Of a DNA stretch of 64,000 nt, positions 1-12,769 are shown piece after piece. Source of the DNA: Lycium barbarum (taxonomy: Eukaryota > Streptophyta > Magnoliopsida > Solanales > Solanaceae). Below the pieces are notes generated by a model. The model had not been told where the DNA came from. It was given only the letters and a program-made list of their open reading frames with translations, and ran no database searches. The stretch lies in NCBI RefSeq assembly GCF_019175385.1, contig NC_083337.1, forward strand, positions 42,446,938 to 42,510,937, written 5' to 3'. A program made the position numbers and the translations under genes. Numbering within the stretch: position 1 is the first letter of the stretch; each line of letters opens with the position of its first letter.

Positions 1-1957
1 ACAAATTATACTCCTACAATATGTCATGAACAACAAAGACAATATAGAATATAACATTAGAGACGGGACACTGAAGTGATCAGCCTGTTTTCTTTTCAAA
101 AGGGCCATCAAACAAATCAACTAATCCACTCTTTACCCCTCTCTATTATACCAACACCCCCAAACCAATACCAAGCACATATTACCAATCATTTCACTCT
201 AACCTGATTCATTTTAGCCTAAATTCAGAGAAAATAGACCAAACAACACATGGCACAGGACATTGGCAACATTAGCAATATAACCTAACCTAAATCAAAG
301 TTAAGAATAGCCATTTCACAAGTTGAGTGATATGTTATACTACTGGACACATGATTAACACAGTTATCCCATTATCTAGTGATTCTCATTCGAAACAAAG
401 CACATTCTAGTCCAAGATCATAAAACCACAATACTAATCTAACGGCACAAAACTTTAACTAAATAATCAAGCACTTAATGGAATAGTTAAATTAAGCAAC
501 TATCTACTACTAACAAGAAACATCTAATCAAAACAGAAAACTACGGCAAAATTAATGGAAATTAAAGGAAAATCAATAAACAAAAAAGGGGCTACCTTTT
601 TTGTGTGCAGCCTGGAACTAAGAATGGATTTGAGAGCACTCTTTTCACTTCTTAACTCAGCCAACAACCCACAAAAATAAAACAACTAGTTTTCACCAAA
701 ACAAGATATAAACAAAAAAAAAAAAAACTAAAGGAACTTCACTTAAAACTCAAAATTGTATCAAGTCAAAAAGCTTTATGTTTCTACTGATTTTTCAAGC
801 AGCAAAACTTACTTTTCAATGGAGATGTGGGGCTCTACTTATAGAACCCCAAAACAGCAACAAAAACTTAAATTTTCTATGTGGTAACAAAGGATATGTG
901 GTAACAAACGATTTTACTCAGATTTAACAAAGGGGGCGGTTGAGATTACACCCAAAGAGATCAATGGCTGAAAATCGAGTAAAACCATTGAGAAAAGAGA
1001 GATAAAAATTGAAAAACAAGGATTGTACCTTTAAGGGGCTGTTTGGCCTGATTTTCGTGGAGAGAAGGATGAAGCATTAATGGCTTCGCCTTCTCTCTTC
1101 ACGCCACTAGTAAATGGCAATGGGATAAGGCCGGGTAGGTGGCGGAGGACAGGCGCGTCGTGGAGTAGGGCTGCTAGGGTTTCACCTTAGCCCCCTCTCC
1201 ATTTTGCAATATGGCCCCTCCCCCGGTTTTGTTATTACCCCTACTCCATTTTGTTATTATGAGGGAGTATTATGTCTTGTTGGGCCAGGTCTGGCCCCTT
1301 TGTGGGCTCGAACTGGCCTCTTTTTGTTTTTTGAAATTTTCTTTGTTTTGTATATCATGGGCGTATATGAGCATATATGATGAGTGTCAAGCTTATATGA
1401 AATTTTAACTCGTACTCTGTCAAATTATAGTATAGAAAGATGTCGAACCCACATAGATTGGTTTATCTATTCTACAGACGTTTCTTATTTTAATTACTAT
1501 TTGAGAATATCATAAGAGAGTTGATTGGTGAGTTAATTAACTAAAAATGTGTAAATAAAGCAATGGAGAAATATTTTAATTTTTCACAAATGTAATAAAA
1601 AGTGTTGGGATTTTGACTTCACTTAATATGTCTATTATATAGTAGATTTATTTATTCTCCAATTTATATTTCTCAAAAATGTATAAATGCCTCTCGCGAT
1701 TACATTTATATATTATTACTTAAGTTGAACAATTAATTGCACTCCTCTTGGTTATACAAATTAATTATCAAAACAGTAATATTGAAGAACCAGAAATATA
1801 TGCTTGAACTGAAACATGCTCTTTATAGTAAGTCCCTTTCGGTTACCTTACTTGCCATAACTAATTATTACACTATCTGCCTCTCTCGATTACAAATAAG
1901 TGTAAAATTAATTATAACATAAAAGAGATAGATGTTACCAAATAAACGTTTAACATC
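1..1957. other. AT-rich non-coding flank
   Basis: I find no coding region with recognisable homology here. The stretch is AT-rich with short poly(A) and poly(T) runs. From about 1680 to 1957, blocks beginning GCCTCTCnCGATTACA recur (near 1688 and 1879, and again near 4720 beyond the solo LTR). This suggests the solo LTR at 1963 landed inside a degenerate tandem repeat. A 22-bp inverted repeat containing a TATA-like core lies at 829-850. Confidence 0.5.
829..850 (-). promoter_or_regulatory. TATA-containing inverted repeat (possible core promoter)
   Basis: The minus strand reads GGGGTTCTAT, a short centre, then AGAGCCCC: a near-perfect inverted repeat with a TATAAGTA-like core. A perfect counterpart on the plus strand lies at 8748-8769. 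Either could be the TATA region of an old LTR or gene promoter. No coding region follows, so the function is a guess. Confidence 0.25.
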
Positions 1958-1962
1958 TGTCA

Positions 1963-4688
1963 TGTTACACCTTGGAAATCCTCCGTACATGTACAGTGAA
2001 TGGGTGAGCGAAGGACATAACATATGCGATGTTTTGGCAAGCAATAAGGGTGTAAATGGCCCTAATTAAGACTCTCAAGACATCCGAGATGAGGAACGAA
2101 AGTTAGTAAGGAAAAGCAAACCATATGTTGTGTATCAGATGAAAATAATGAGTAACGCTTCTGTGATGGCATGATGATGGTTAGAGACATGTTATACCGT
2201 CCCTAAGATTGGTATTAAGGTGTTAAGCAAGTACTAAGAAGGTTTCATAAGAATCGGAGATCAAACGAGTCGACGAGAACAAGTCTCGAAAAACTGGGCA
2301 AACATACGGCCAGACATACTGGCCGTATAAAATCCACGGAACGTATGTCCAACCGTGGATTTGTCCCAGCACAATATAGCTCACTGGACCAAACATACGA
2401 TCCAACATACGGTCAGTAAAAATTATACGGACCGTATGTTGGTCCGTATAAAGTGGGTCGGCCAGATTTCAATTTTAAATATAAGGGACCCTTTTCATTT
2501 CATTTCCACTCTTCACTTCAAGAACCCTCTAGAGAATACTCTAACATTCATCCATAAGAAAAATTCAAGGGGAATTGAAGATCAACAACATAAAATCCAT
2601 GGAGCAAAGCATATGAAACTCAAGTAGGATTCATCTTCTTCAAGAAAACCCTAAGGAGGCGAAGTGAAACTTTGGTGCAAGAGGAAGAATTTCATTCAAA
2701 GCTTGTTCCACCATCATCTATGGTATATTTCATGATTTTACTATGTTTCTTAAGGTATTGGAAGGCTAAGATGCTTGGATTGTAGAAAAGCATGGAAAAT
2801 GAGTTTTTAAAAGGATGAGTAGTGTCACAATTGAATGGTAGTTGGATGGAAATCATGAATGTTTATATGTTGTGATAATGAATACATTATAAGTAACGTT
2901 TAGACCATGGGATAAGTGTGACGTATGAGGAGATGTGATGATAGGCTAAAACCACTAAATGTGGAGAAATTGGAGGAAATTGGTGGATTTTGCTAAATGT
3001 ATATAAGCGATAATTGTTGGTTTCTATATTGTGATTATTGTTGTGAATGTTTGGGGACTGAAATAGAATATGAGAAACGTAATAGAAACAAAGGAGATGC
3101 TGCCCAATTTTCCCTAGAAGTAGAAGTCCGTTCTTATAATTGCTTAGCTAACGATGGCATGAACTCTCTTGAAGGTATACACGAGTGCATCATAAGGGAA
3201 GCGAGCAAGCGATAAGAATGGTAAACGTCCAAGGTATGTGAGGCTAGTCCTTTTCTTCCATGGCATGAATCCTAGGACATGATTCTTCTTTCATCCTCAT
3301 GATTCTCCTACATTCCTAAAGGCTAAGAGTCCAAGATCATGAATAATTATACTAGATAAGAGCAATGTTATGAGTTTAGTAGTGATATGATGTCATTCCT
3401 TGCTTATACTCACCTCATACATTAATCCCTTCGAGGTGAGGCAGAATGGTTATAAATGTTCATAATGGGATCGAGGGTTCACGACCTTCTGTCACCTCGA
3501 TAAAGTATAGTTGTTCTAGAGTCTTCATGTATATACTATGATGAGCATATTACGATGAGCATATATGATGAGCATGTTATGATGAGAACGATTTTATGTT
3601 TAAAGGTTCCAAGTTTACGATTTCAAAGACGACATGAGAATGTTGAGCCATCTATTGACTTCTCGATGTTATTCATGAATGATGACTACATTTTCTCTAA
3701 GACTCCAAAAACATATGGATTGACTTCTTATAAGATTATGACCCTATCTTATGTTTCCTCTTGATGTTATTATTCATATTTGTATTCTTCATTGATAGTC
3801 CACCTTATAATAATTGTTCCTTCCAGGTGAGACATGACGATCATGATTAATTCATAATATAGTCGGAGGCTACCGACCTTACGTCACTCCGATAGAGCCA
3901 TAGCTTTTTCTTGGGCTCTCATGCATGCTATGTGTATTATATAAGTATATGATATGTATATGTATTCAGGGGATATGGGGAAAGGTAAGGCGCTATAGAC
4001 GCATAGCCACCTGGTCAGCTGGCATATTATGATCTCATCCCGGACGCGGGGTGCCCGGACGCGGGATTTATGGGTGATGGATCGGGCCGTACGTTCCACG
4101 GCATTATATTGATATATGATGATATATGGATCGGGCTGCAAGTTCCGCAGTGATATATGATACGATGTTTTATGAGTATGCATGCATGAATCCGCCTTAA
4201 GAGGCAAGCAGTTACTGGTTATCTTCTTATTCTCTCCCTTATTTCTTGATGTATGCCTTACATACTCAGTACAATGTTCGTACTGACATTCTTTTCTTTT
4301 TGGATGCTTTGCTCATGCCCACAGGTAGACAGGGAGACGCTGCAGATCCGTAGGATCCATCTACAGATTTACATGAGCACTCCACTATTCCGGAGGTGCT
4401 ATTCGGTTGATCCTTTTGTGTATATTGGTATATGTCATCCAATAGAGGCTCGTAGATACTCGATGTGGGTTATGTGGTTCCATGACGTGGATAGTATGTA
4501 TGTGTATGAGTATATTGAAATATGTTCTTGTGTCAGAGCATTATATTTTGTAATGAAAACCAGATCCTTTTTTGAAGTTAACAAGGAATCGACGAATGAT
4601 TGTTAAATGGGTTAAGGAAATGATAGCACGAGCGGTGCTCGGTGGTTAGCCCCGGGTACCCGTCGCGGCCCCCAGCTGGGTCGTGACA
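1963..4688 (+). mobile_element. Solo LTR of a Ty3/gypsy element
   Basis: The element begins TGTTACACC and ends GGGTCGTGACA, the same termini seen on LTRs elsewhere in this window that are followed by a tRNA-Met primer site. It is flanked by a perfect 5-bp target duplication, TGTCA (1958-1962 and 4689-4693). There is no primer site, coding region or polypurine tract, so it is a solo LTR of 2726 bp, presumably left by LTR-LTR recombination. ACGGACCGT-type palindromes lie at about 2305-2455, just before a TATA-like AATATAAGGG. The 5' part resembles the LTRs at 34477, 53154 and 55130. The 3' part (from about 3840) resembles the LTR at 57643, so this copy is a mosaic. Confidence 0.88.
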
Positions 4689-4693
4689 TGTCA

Positions 4694-5590
4694 ATGCGAC
4701 AATTAACTTACATTACTTCTTCCGCCTCTTTCGATTACAGAATTAGTAAAAAATTAATTTGTAGCATAAATTTGATAGACACTAACAAATGAAATAACAT
4801 CTAACTATAAAGAAGATAGTTAAATAAAAAGCTTCCGCTCAAACATATGAAATTGAGGAATAATAACTACTATTATATAGAAATATTAAGATCCGTCATT
4901 CTCCCAACACATAAGAAAGTTACTCCATATTGGAGTTAGTAATACTAACGGAAATATTCTTATCCATTAAATAAGAAAATAGGAGAAATATTCAAGAAGA
5001 ATAATTCCACTATTTAATTAAAAGCAGAAACTAGAATAATTTCCTACACTGAATAACCGAAGAAGCTATAAAGAAAAGGCTCTAGAATGGAAACAAAGTA
5101 TTATTATGCTTCCTCTCCATTTTCTGTCTCCATAAGCAGCTTCAAATGTTGATATTTATAGAGTTTTTTTCTTTAGCAAAATCTTCCTGTGTGCACGCAA
5201 GCTTTTTGCAATACTTTTCTTCCAATTTAGCCAATCAGCAATAGGATGTTGATTAAAGAAAATGGTGTGTTCACGAACTCTTTTGCCAACTTGCATGTAT
5301 TCATAGCTGCTCCCTTTCTTTTATTGAGAATAAGGTTTGTCTTCCTCTTCCTTTAGCATTCTTAGTTTCAATTTTGATGGGTCCCGCATTAAGGAAAATT
5401 TGCACAATTGTTTTCATCTTTGCAGCACTTCCTTTTCTCTTTCTTCATTCTCGTCATTTTTCTTCCTTTTTCGTTTTCTTCTTGTTTCTGTTTCAGTTTG
5501 TGGGTCCCATATTTAAAAGAATTTGTCTAATTTATTTCATCTTTGCAACACCTCTTTTCTCTTTCTTTTGCTTTTTCTTTTTTGGATCTT
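4694..5590. other. Non-coding AT-rich spacer
   Basis: I see nothing recognisable apart from a repeat block near 4720 that matches blocks left of the solo LTR, and long pyrimidine-rich runs from 5400 to 5590. A 129-residue open frame at 5374-5763 is very Phe-rich and follows from those pyrimidine runs, so it is not called as a gene. Confidence 0.5.
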
Positions 5591-5591
5591 C

Positions 5592-7065
5592 TTTTTTTTT
5601 TTTTTTTTATATATATTTTTTATCAATTACCCAGATAAGCTCTGAGTCGTGTTGTATTAGCAAAAAAGAGCAGAGGGGGGCTAGACCTGTCCTCAATACA
5701 ACACAGCCAAAGGTGATTAAATCACCCCAAGGAGACCAGAAGGCTTACAAAACAATATATTAGAGCGCCTTCTGGTATATCACTAATCAAACCAATTTAG
5801 CTAACAAAAAAATTGGCTTTGTCATATTTACACCTAAGACTGGGCAGTTGCCACTTATCTAACTGAAAAGAGCCTCTTGCTTGTCTAGGAAAATGAAGGA
5901 GAGACTGAGTGAGGAGATTCTGAGTAGATGTGGAAGCAAATTTTGCTAAAAGATCTGCAACGTGGTTCCCTTCTCTGAAGCAATGGCTCACTTGAATCCC
6001 AACTCTGTTCTTGATACTTCGGATGGTGTCCAGAACTTGTTTTAGCTTCATGTTAGTGACAAAGTTGTTATCCAACATAGTAGCTATGACCTTAGAATCT
6101 AGTTCAAGGGTAAAATTCGTGTATCCATGTTGATAGCACCATTTTACCCCAAACGCTGCTGCTAAAGCCTCCGCCATATTGCTACTACAACAGTTGACAG
6201 AAATGAAAAATGCCATAATCAGTTCACCCTGACTATTTCTTACAATTCCACCAATGCCTGCCCTGCCACTCTTATGTAAGTAACTACCATCTGTATTGAT
6301 CTTGATGCTTCCAGGTTGAGGACAGATCCAAGTAACTTGCTTCACCATATGCATTGGCCTAAGTTTCTCTATTATAAGACAAAAAGTAGGCCAGTGGTTG
6401 ATATCTTGCAACTTCTGAAAATACTTGGTCAAAACAACTTTGATATGACCAAAAGCTTGATAAAACATCCTGCTATAAAGGAAGTGTCTTTGGCCACCAT
6501 GTTTGCAAGCACACCACTGCTTCCATAATTCCCAGCAAATGAAGTTAGGAGTGATCTTTAGTAGAATCTTGTGAACATTATTTTCAGATTTTCTACTCCA
6601 CCAATTGTTGAAGATGTTGACAATGGGCTGATTTGCATGTTGTATTCCAAGGGGGTTTCCCATATTATTCCACATGTATCTTGTTGCATCTCCTTCTCCA
6701 AAAACATGATGCATAGTATCATTTTGTGTAATCCTGCAACAAAAACAATCAGTTTGTGAGTTAATATTAAATCTGATAATAATATCATTAAAAGGCAACC
6801 TCCTTTTAAATATCCTCCATGCCAAAAAGGAAATTTTAAAAGGAACTCTGTTATGCCAAAGATTGTTAAGGAAATTATTTTTTGGCCTATGATTTCTAAC
6901 AATTTGCCAGGCAGAATCATTTGTGAAAATCCCATTGTCAGAGTGATTCCATATGGGGTAATCCGGTTCACTGTTATTACCAATTACAATATTGGAAATC
7001 CAATTCACAATGTGATTGGGTATAACAGTGTTTAATTTGTCAATATTCCATCTTCTTCTTCATTT
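5592..7065 (-). mobile_element. 5'-truncated LINE retrotransposon 3' end
   Basis: On the minus strand an open frame with LINE reverse-transcriptase tail and RNase H features is followed by about 190 bp of 3' untranslated sequence and a poly(A) tail, seen as a T17 run at 5592-5608 on the plus strand. The 5' side stops at about 7065, where the frame runs into stop codons. That fits the usual 5' truncation of target-primed LINE insertions. I could not find a convincing target duplication, because both flanks are pyrimidine-rich. Confidence 0.8.
5797..7055 (-). pseudogene. LINE ORF2 C-terminal fragment: zf-RVT plus RNase H
   Basis: The open frame of about 420 codons begins within the element near 7055 (WNIDKLNTVIP) and ends at 5797. 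Its first third matches the plant zf-RVT domain found after LINE reverse transcriptase (PFKISFLAW followed by a Cys/His cluster, TDCFCC and HHVFGEGD). The second part is a type I RNase H domain whose four carboxylates are visible: INTDGS, AEALAAAFG, LELDS and HVADLLAK. The reverse transcriptase and endonuclease domains are missing upstream, so it cannot mobilise itself, although no stop interrupts what is left. The uninterrupted frame suggests a fairly recent insertion. A domesticated RNase H-like protein is possible but there is no evidence for it. Confidence 0.82.
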
Positions 7066-7199
7066 TGCTCTCTTGATTTATTTATTAAATTATGATATTT
7101 CCTACAAATAAAATATAGAAATATTAATATTTAAAATTAAATAAAAACTTAATTTATATATGTATTTTTGTCTTATCAGTATATCTAATGAATATACAC

Positions 7200-10100
7200 T
7201 CGCAAGGGTAGAATATGAATTTTAGCAAAAAGGTCGTTGTTTAAGGCACGCAGTCGTACAAAGAAATAATTAAAACAAGGTCGAATGGGGACGTAATAAA
7301 ATTAACAAAGCGTTTTAAACTAATTTTGCAGAAACAGCCTCAAATTGACCCTCAATGAAATAAGAATTGCAATTATGGCCAACGTTTGTAATCAATTGCA
7401 GAAATACCCTTGCAATTAAATATTTGCAAATATAGCCTTATTTTGATAATTAATTTAACCAATTAAAGCTATCTTGTGTTAATGTCCTTAATTAATTTGC
7501 CCATGGCTTGGACATTTCAATTAAGGCAATTTACAATTCGGCATTTGCAAAATTGACCCCAGCTATATTGAACCATGAATTGGTTAATCATGAGGTGATC
7601 ATTTATGCAAGAATAACAATAACTAAAAATCATAATTTTAAAACAATTTTGCCAAAATGGGACAAATATGCACATATATCATAATTCAAAGGTTGAGGGG
7701 TAAAAAATTGTAAATTCTTTTAATTACTAAAATTCCTTGGATATAAAATAAAAAAAAATTGCCTTTCATCTATTTTTCTGATTTTACTGAATTAAATGAA
7801 CAATTGTATAAAATTGTTCTACTGCTGATAAATTATAAAAATATTATAAAATGATGACTGCTGATAAATTTCCGAATAATCAACAGAGCCTTAAAGATAA
7901 CCCCTTTAATTTATGAAAGTAAAATACTAATCTGAATAATTGTTTACAATTATTTTGAATTTCTGTGAGTGTGCAAAATTATCATAATTATTATCCAAGG
8001 ACCCTGAGTAATCGAAATAAATTTACGGGATGTCAAAAATCAGGTGTCAACATTGGTTAATAATCAATTCTTTTTTAGTTATACCTATTTATTTAATTTA
8101 CTCATTTTGCCCTTCATACACAAATATACACTAAATATACGTGCGCGTATACATCATGCATAAAGGACCCCCTTTCCTTTTTTTTTAATTGGTCTGGACC
8201 GAGCCCAGTCCAAATAGACCGACCCGGCCCAGCACGTCTGAACTATATATGCATAAGGCCATGCAACAAATAGACTCTAAAGGGTCATTTGGCAAAAATG
8301 CAACTAGGGTTTGGAATGCCCTGGCGCCGCCATGGCATTCTACCCTCTCTCATACATCATCTTTGCTAGAAACGGCAAGATTTCAGAGCAAACAGCTCCT
8401 ACCAGCGAGTGTGTGTTCAATTTGGGTAGCAATTAATACTAGTCTGTCCTATTTCCACTCATTCTCACCAAACTCAATCCAAACACGGTACAAATCTCTT
8501 TCTTTTCCTTTCTTTTGCTGAATCCACAGTCAAACAAACTAAACTTTATTTATTTTGTTGTATTATATTTAAAATCCACAATTTCTATTGGTTTATCAGG
8601 TCATGGACCAGATCAACCAAAATCAGTCCAGATCTGGCCATATATTTTTTTCCCATTAGTTCATAGCCGTAGATTCATGTGTTGGATGTAAAACTCTAAA
8701 TTACTCACTTGTCCCACATCGACAGTTTAGGGTTTAGGATTAATTTTGGGGTTCTATTTATAGAACCCCATTTCTTAAAAAAGAAAAGGAAAGAGGGAAT
8801 ATGCACAAAGGCCCGAATCTTGAGCATTTGACTCGAAACTGAGGCCACTAGTAAAAAATTTAGACTTAGCTTTGAAAGTTGAGTCTTCCTAGTTCTAAAA
8901 ATTGTCTTTTTTTTTTTTCCTATTGTGTTGCTGAGCTCTCGATTTGGGAAGCACAAAGGCTCCAAATTCAAGCTTGAACCAGGCTGCGCATATAAAAGGT
9001 AATACTTTATCTTGTTCATTTAGGTAGTTTCTTGCTTGATTATAGAGTAGATTGGTTGCTATTGATTGTTTAGTTTAAATATTAGTTTATGAGCATGTTT
9101 ATTGCCCTAGAATATGATTGAATTTGCTATCATGATATTGAGTTTGAGATGGTTTGTTTAAACATTATACTTATCTTAATCAGGTCTCTAATCCTGCCTT
9201 AGTATTTCGTTATTCTAATAATTAATGGATTAATGTATATCTGTTTAAGTACAAATTTTGATGGCCTGTTTTAAGAGTGTTGTAAATTTGGATACTTCTT
9301 AAGAGATACTTAGTTCATTGTTTAACTATTTATACCCCTTAATGTGATGATATATGGTTGTGGAACTTGACAGTAATGACTTGAATGACCCTTGATGAAG
9401 TTATTTAACCCTGTTAAACACCTAAAATCATTGATGTATCAGTAATCTAATCATCAACCTTAATGGCTTAGATCAAATAGATTTGTGATGATTCAACTAA
9501 GTTAAACCTTAAAGATTTGTTAGCCCAACAGGTCATTTCTTTCACAACAAAGTGTCCAAGAAGATGAGAAAGGGAAGCAAATATTATAGATTCGTATGAA
9601 GGCCCACCCATAGGCGAAAATGACCAACTAGGGGCTTGGTACGCCCCTAGCCTATCCTTCTCCTTTATTTATTGTGTTTTGCTCCCTTTTTTATTTGTAT
9701 TTAATTTGAATACTTGTAAAAACTCGTATTATTATTGGAATTCTTATGGTTGAACTAGCCGTCTTAGGACAATGGTACATATGTCACTTAGTCAATTTTA
9801 GGTCCCCAAACGACTTCCAAAACCCCAGATTAAATATGACAATTTCAAAAATATGAAAAGGACGGAGAGTGATCTCGATAAGTTGAAACGAAGGCTAAAG
9901 GTTTTCAAGACTACAAAAATGTTATGGTATTTTCCTAGTTGGATCAATTTGAAACAAAGGGATCAAATTTTTGAAGCTAAAGCCAGTCTTTATTTTGGAT
10001 CAAAAACTAAATTAGGAAGAATTGATCTTGGGCTTAAGCCCACACAATTCTGAACTAAGAACAAAAGGCTTTCAAAGTGAAAGCAAAGCCCATCTTATTT

Positions 10101-10840
10101 TGAAAACAAGAGAAAGGAAATTGGATTGGGGCCAAGCCCATTTAAAGGACAAAACAAGAATTTTTATACACGGTTTCATTAGAATAAAAACAAGTCATTT
10201 ATAAATCAGATTTATCCAAATCAGCGAAATCACGTTGGTAAATATGAAGTTTTGGATACGGCCTTTAACATATTATACGGATCGACCTGAAACGAAGTGT
10301 GTGATTACAACATAAATACATATATACTTATATACGTTTATCAAAACCAAAACATTTTTACACTTTCATAAACAAAGTACACTATCCTTATATATAAAAG
10401 GAGATTACTCTTACTCAGATATTATAAATCCGAACCTGAAGTACCCTATATATAAAGGGAATATATTCAATTTTTTTTAAAAAAATTTGATGATATGCAA
10501 GAAATAACAACATTTTTATAATGCGGAAATTAAACACTTAATACGCAGTTTAAGCAAATAATCACACGCTGGAATTCGAAGGTTAACTGTATAGTATGGA
10601 TTCTTAATACTAGGGTGCCTAACACCTTCTCTAGGGGATCACCAGAACTCTTACCTAGAACTTTAGATTAACGAAGGATTTTTCACGGTGTTTGAATAAA
10701 TCATTCACCACTGGTTTTCCTGATTTACTAAAAATTAGGTGGCGACTCTTTTTCAAAACAAGTCCAAAAGAGCACCAACAAGTTTGAAGTAGCTTTCCGA
10801 GCGCTAACCCCCTCGCGAAATGCGAACTGTAACACATATC
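7200..10840 (+). mobile_element. Possible decayed Tat/Ogre-type LTR remnant
   Basis: There is no coding sequence. Phrases typical of long Solanaceae gypsy LTRs occur, for example GGTGCCTAACACCTTCTCTA near 10613, followed by TGGCGACTC at 10740-10748. The latter resembles the tRNA-Arg primer site of Tat/Ogre elements. The 7320-7570 stretch has repeated blocks about missing-data-like TTGCAAATATAGCC phrases. LTR ends and a target duplication could not be placed, so the boundaries are rough and the assignment rests mainly on the primer-site-like motif. Confidence 0.3.
8748..8769 (+). promoter_or_regulatory. Perfect inverted repeat around TATA-like core
   Basis: The arms GGGGTTCTAT and ATAGAACCCC form a perfect 22-bp inverted repeat with TATTTATAG at its centre, 38 bp after a TGTCCCACATCGA phrase (8710) of a kind often seen in plant LTRs. 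It could be an LTR promoter. No gene follows it. Confidence 0.3.
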
Positions 10841-10987
10841 CTCTAATAGTTGTTGTTGGTTCCTACAAGTTTCTCAACACCATTTTGTGCATTTGCACCA
10901 CTTCCCCCATTAAACTAATCCATATTACACAATAAGAATTTTCTCACAGAACAACAACAAGAGCAGAGATTGTAGAATCCGAACCTG

Positions 10988-11003
10988 GCTCGGATACCAT
11001 AAA
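10988..11003 (-). other. Primer-binding-site-like motif (possible copia remnant)
   Basis: On the minus strand TATGGTATCCGAGCC resembles a tRNA-Met primer site (TGGTATCAGAGC) with one change. The adjoining 11004-11440 stretch may be a decayed LTR, but I could not define its ends. Confidence 0.25.
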
Positions 11004-12329
11004 ACAAAAAGATGAACCAGAAAATTGTTATTGAAATAATGAGAAGAAGCAAACGATTTGGAGAATGAACTAAACCTTTTTATTGAAAGCTTATGTGAAG
11101 GAATACAACAGAAATTTAATTTATAGACTAAACTCAAAGTCATAACCGATTCCTAAAAAAAACATAACAGGACTCCTAAAAAGGTTCAGAAAATATTCGA
11201 CTGCATCAAACGTTATTGACTCCAACCTATCCCAAAAATATAGGAACAAAACACTTTGACTTGGTAAAACTAAATGACAACAAAGAAAGCAGTAAATATA
11301 CACTAAATTGTAATACAACTAATCTTATTTCAAGTAAACGTTGGACAGAATTAAACAACGACCATCAACTCATTTTGATCCATTCAAATTCAGCTCATTT
11401 TGACCTATCTATTTGTCACCCCTAATTTACATGTTTTATTTGAAAAGAAAGGACTAGAAGCGAAGTAACGTTAAAAGTCAAGGACGAAATGTCAGTTTTA
11501 CCTTAAAGCGCTAAATACAATCCTTGTCTTTCATTTTCATTTGTCTATTTCTTCGTTGCATTTGTTGTTTTCCTTTCTGTATTCCACTTCTGTCAAAGTT
11601 AAAAATTTATGTGTGTGAAAGATGCATGTATTATATGTTTTAGGCTTTTGATTTACATGTGTTGTGATTATCTATAATCACAAGCTAGTTAATTTGTCTA
11701 CTTTCGACGCACCCGAGATAGAATATTTTATTGTAATTTATTAAAATACTCTGCTCCTATTTGTGGCATTTTAATTGATATGTGTGTATAACTTAGAATT
11801 AGTTTTGTACGAATTTAGTTTCTTTTTTCTTTCTTGCACTTGGAAGAAAGGGTCGGTTTTGATCCCTTCCTGGCTTCCCCTGTCTCCTTCACCTACCCTC
11901 TCCCACGCGAGGAACTGTTAACAGTAAAAAGGAGTGCTAATGTTTCTTGACGTCATTGTCAAGTCAAGTATAATGCATGGAATCTGGCAATAAACACCAT
12001 TTAGTTGAAATATCAAAGGTGATAGGCACATCAGGTATAGGAGTTGAAAATGGGGTAAACAGACAAGAAGAGCTCATCATGTAGAAATTATGTAGACTTC
12101 CTTTTCTTGCCGTCTTTTCAATGTTATCATTCATATACCTACTTTTTCACCGGTATTATTAGAATTATATTTTTGTAGTTTCTTGTTCGTCGTTATTGCA
12201 TGCATTTTTTATGCTTCGATTATCGCATTATTTCATGATTGTTATTGTTATTTCTTCTGCATGATATATACTGCTTTCTTTTTCGTATTATTTCGTGGTT
12301 GTTATTGCTTTCACTTTGTATTTTCTTTT

Positions 12330-12500
12330 TCAAGCTGCTTTGAAATGTTTAAATCAAGCCGAAGGTCTATCTTAAAATAGCCTCGCTATCTCTACGACGT
12401 TGGGGTAAAATTTGTATATACTCTATTCTCCGCAAACTCACTTATTTAGATTACACTGGGTATATTGTTGTGATTGTTGTTGTTATTGTTGTTTTTAGTG
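12330..12500 (+). mobile_element. TS-type SINE, 3' portion
   Basis: The stretch has the order typical of the Solanaceae TS SINE tail: an AGCCGAAGGTCTATC-type block, GCCTCGCTATCTCTACGACG, a GGGGTAAAATTTGTATATAC block, GATTACACTGGGTAT, and an end in TTG-type repeats (about 12455-12497). The match to the family is from general knowledge. The tRNA-derived 5' head with its A and B boxes is not recognisable, so the copy is 5'-truncated or decayed. Confidence 0.72.
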
Positions 12501-12769
12501 TTATCATCACCTTAGCGTTTTCATCTTAAACTACATAAAAAGGATATAGTCATTTAATTTTTGTTGATGACTTCAAAGAGGTTCTTTATATCTTGATTTT
12601 CAGTTAATTAAACTCTTGCTAGCATAAGAAAATAGCGTTCAAGTAATTAATTAACTCAAAGCTTATAGCCTTTCAAGAATTGATTCAACATTGGTGCACC
12701 GGCGGCATCGTCATATAGGCTATAGCATAGTGTACAAAAGACATGTTGCGAAAAGATGTTTAGAAATAA

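Noticed and set aside
3884..4207. 107-codon minus-strand open frame
   Set aside because: It lies inside the solo LTR, shows no domain, and is not kept open in related LTRs.
5374..5763. 129-codon plus-strand open frame rich in Phe
   Set aside because: It follows from long pyrimidine runs beside and across the poly(A) end of the LINE. There is no domain or codon pattern of a gene.
6558..6983. 141-codon minus-strand open frame in a second frame
   Set aside because: It is a shadow of the LINE RNase H/zf-RVT frame, which carries the recognised motifs.
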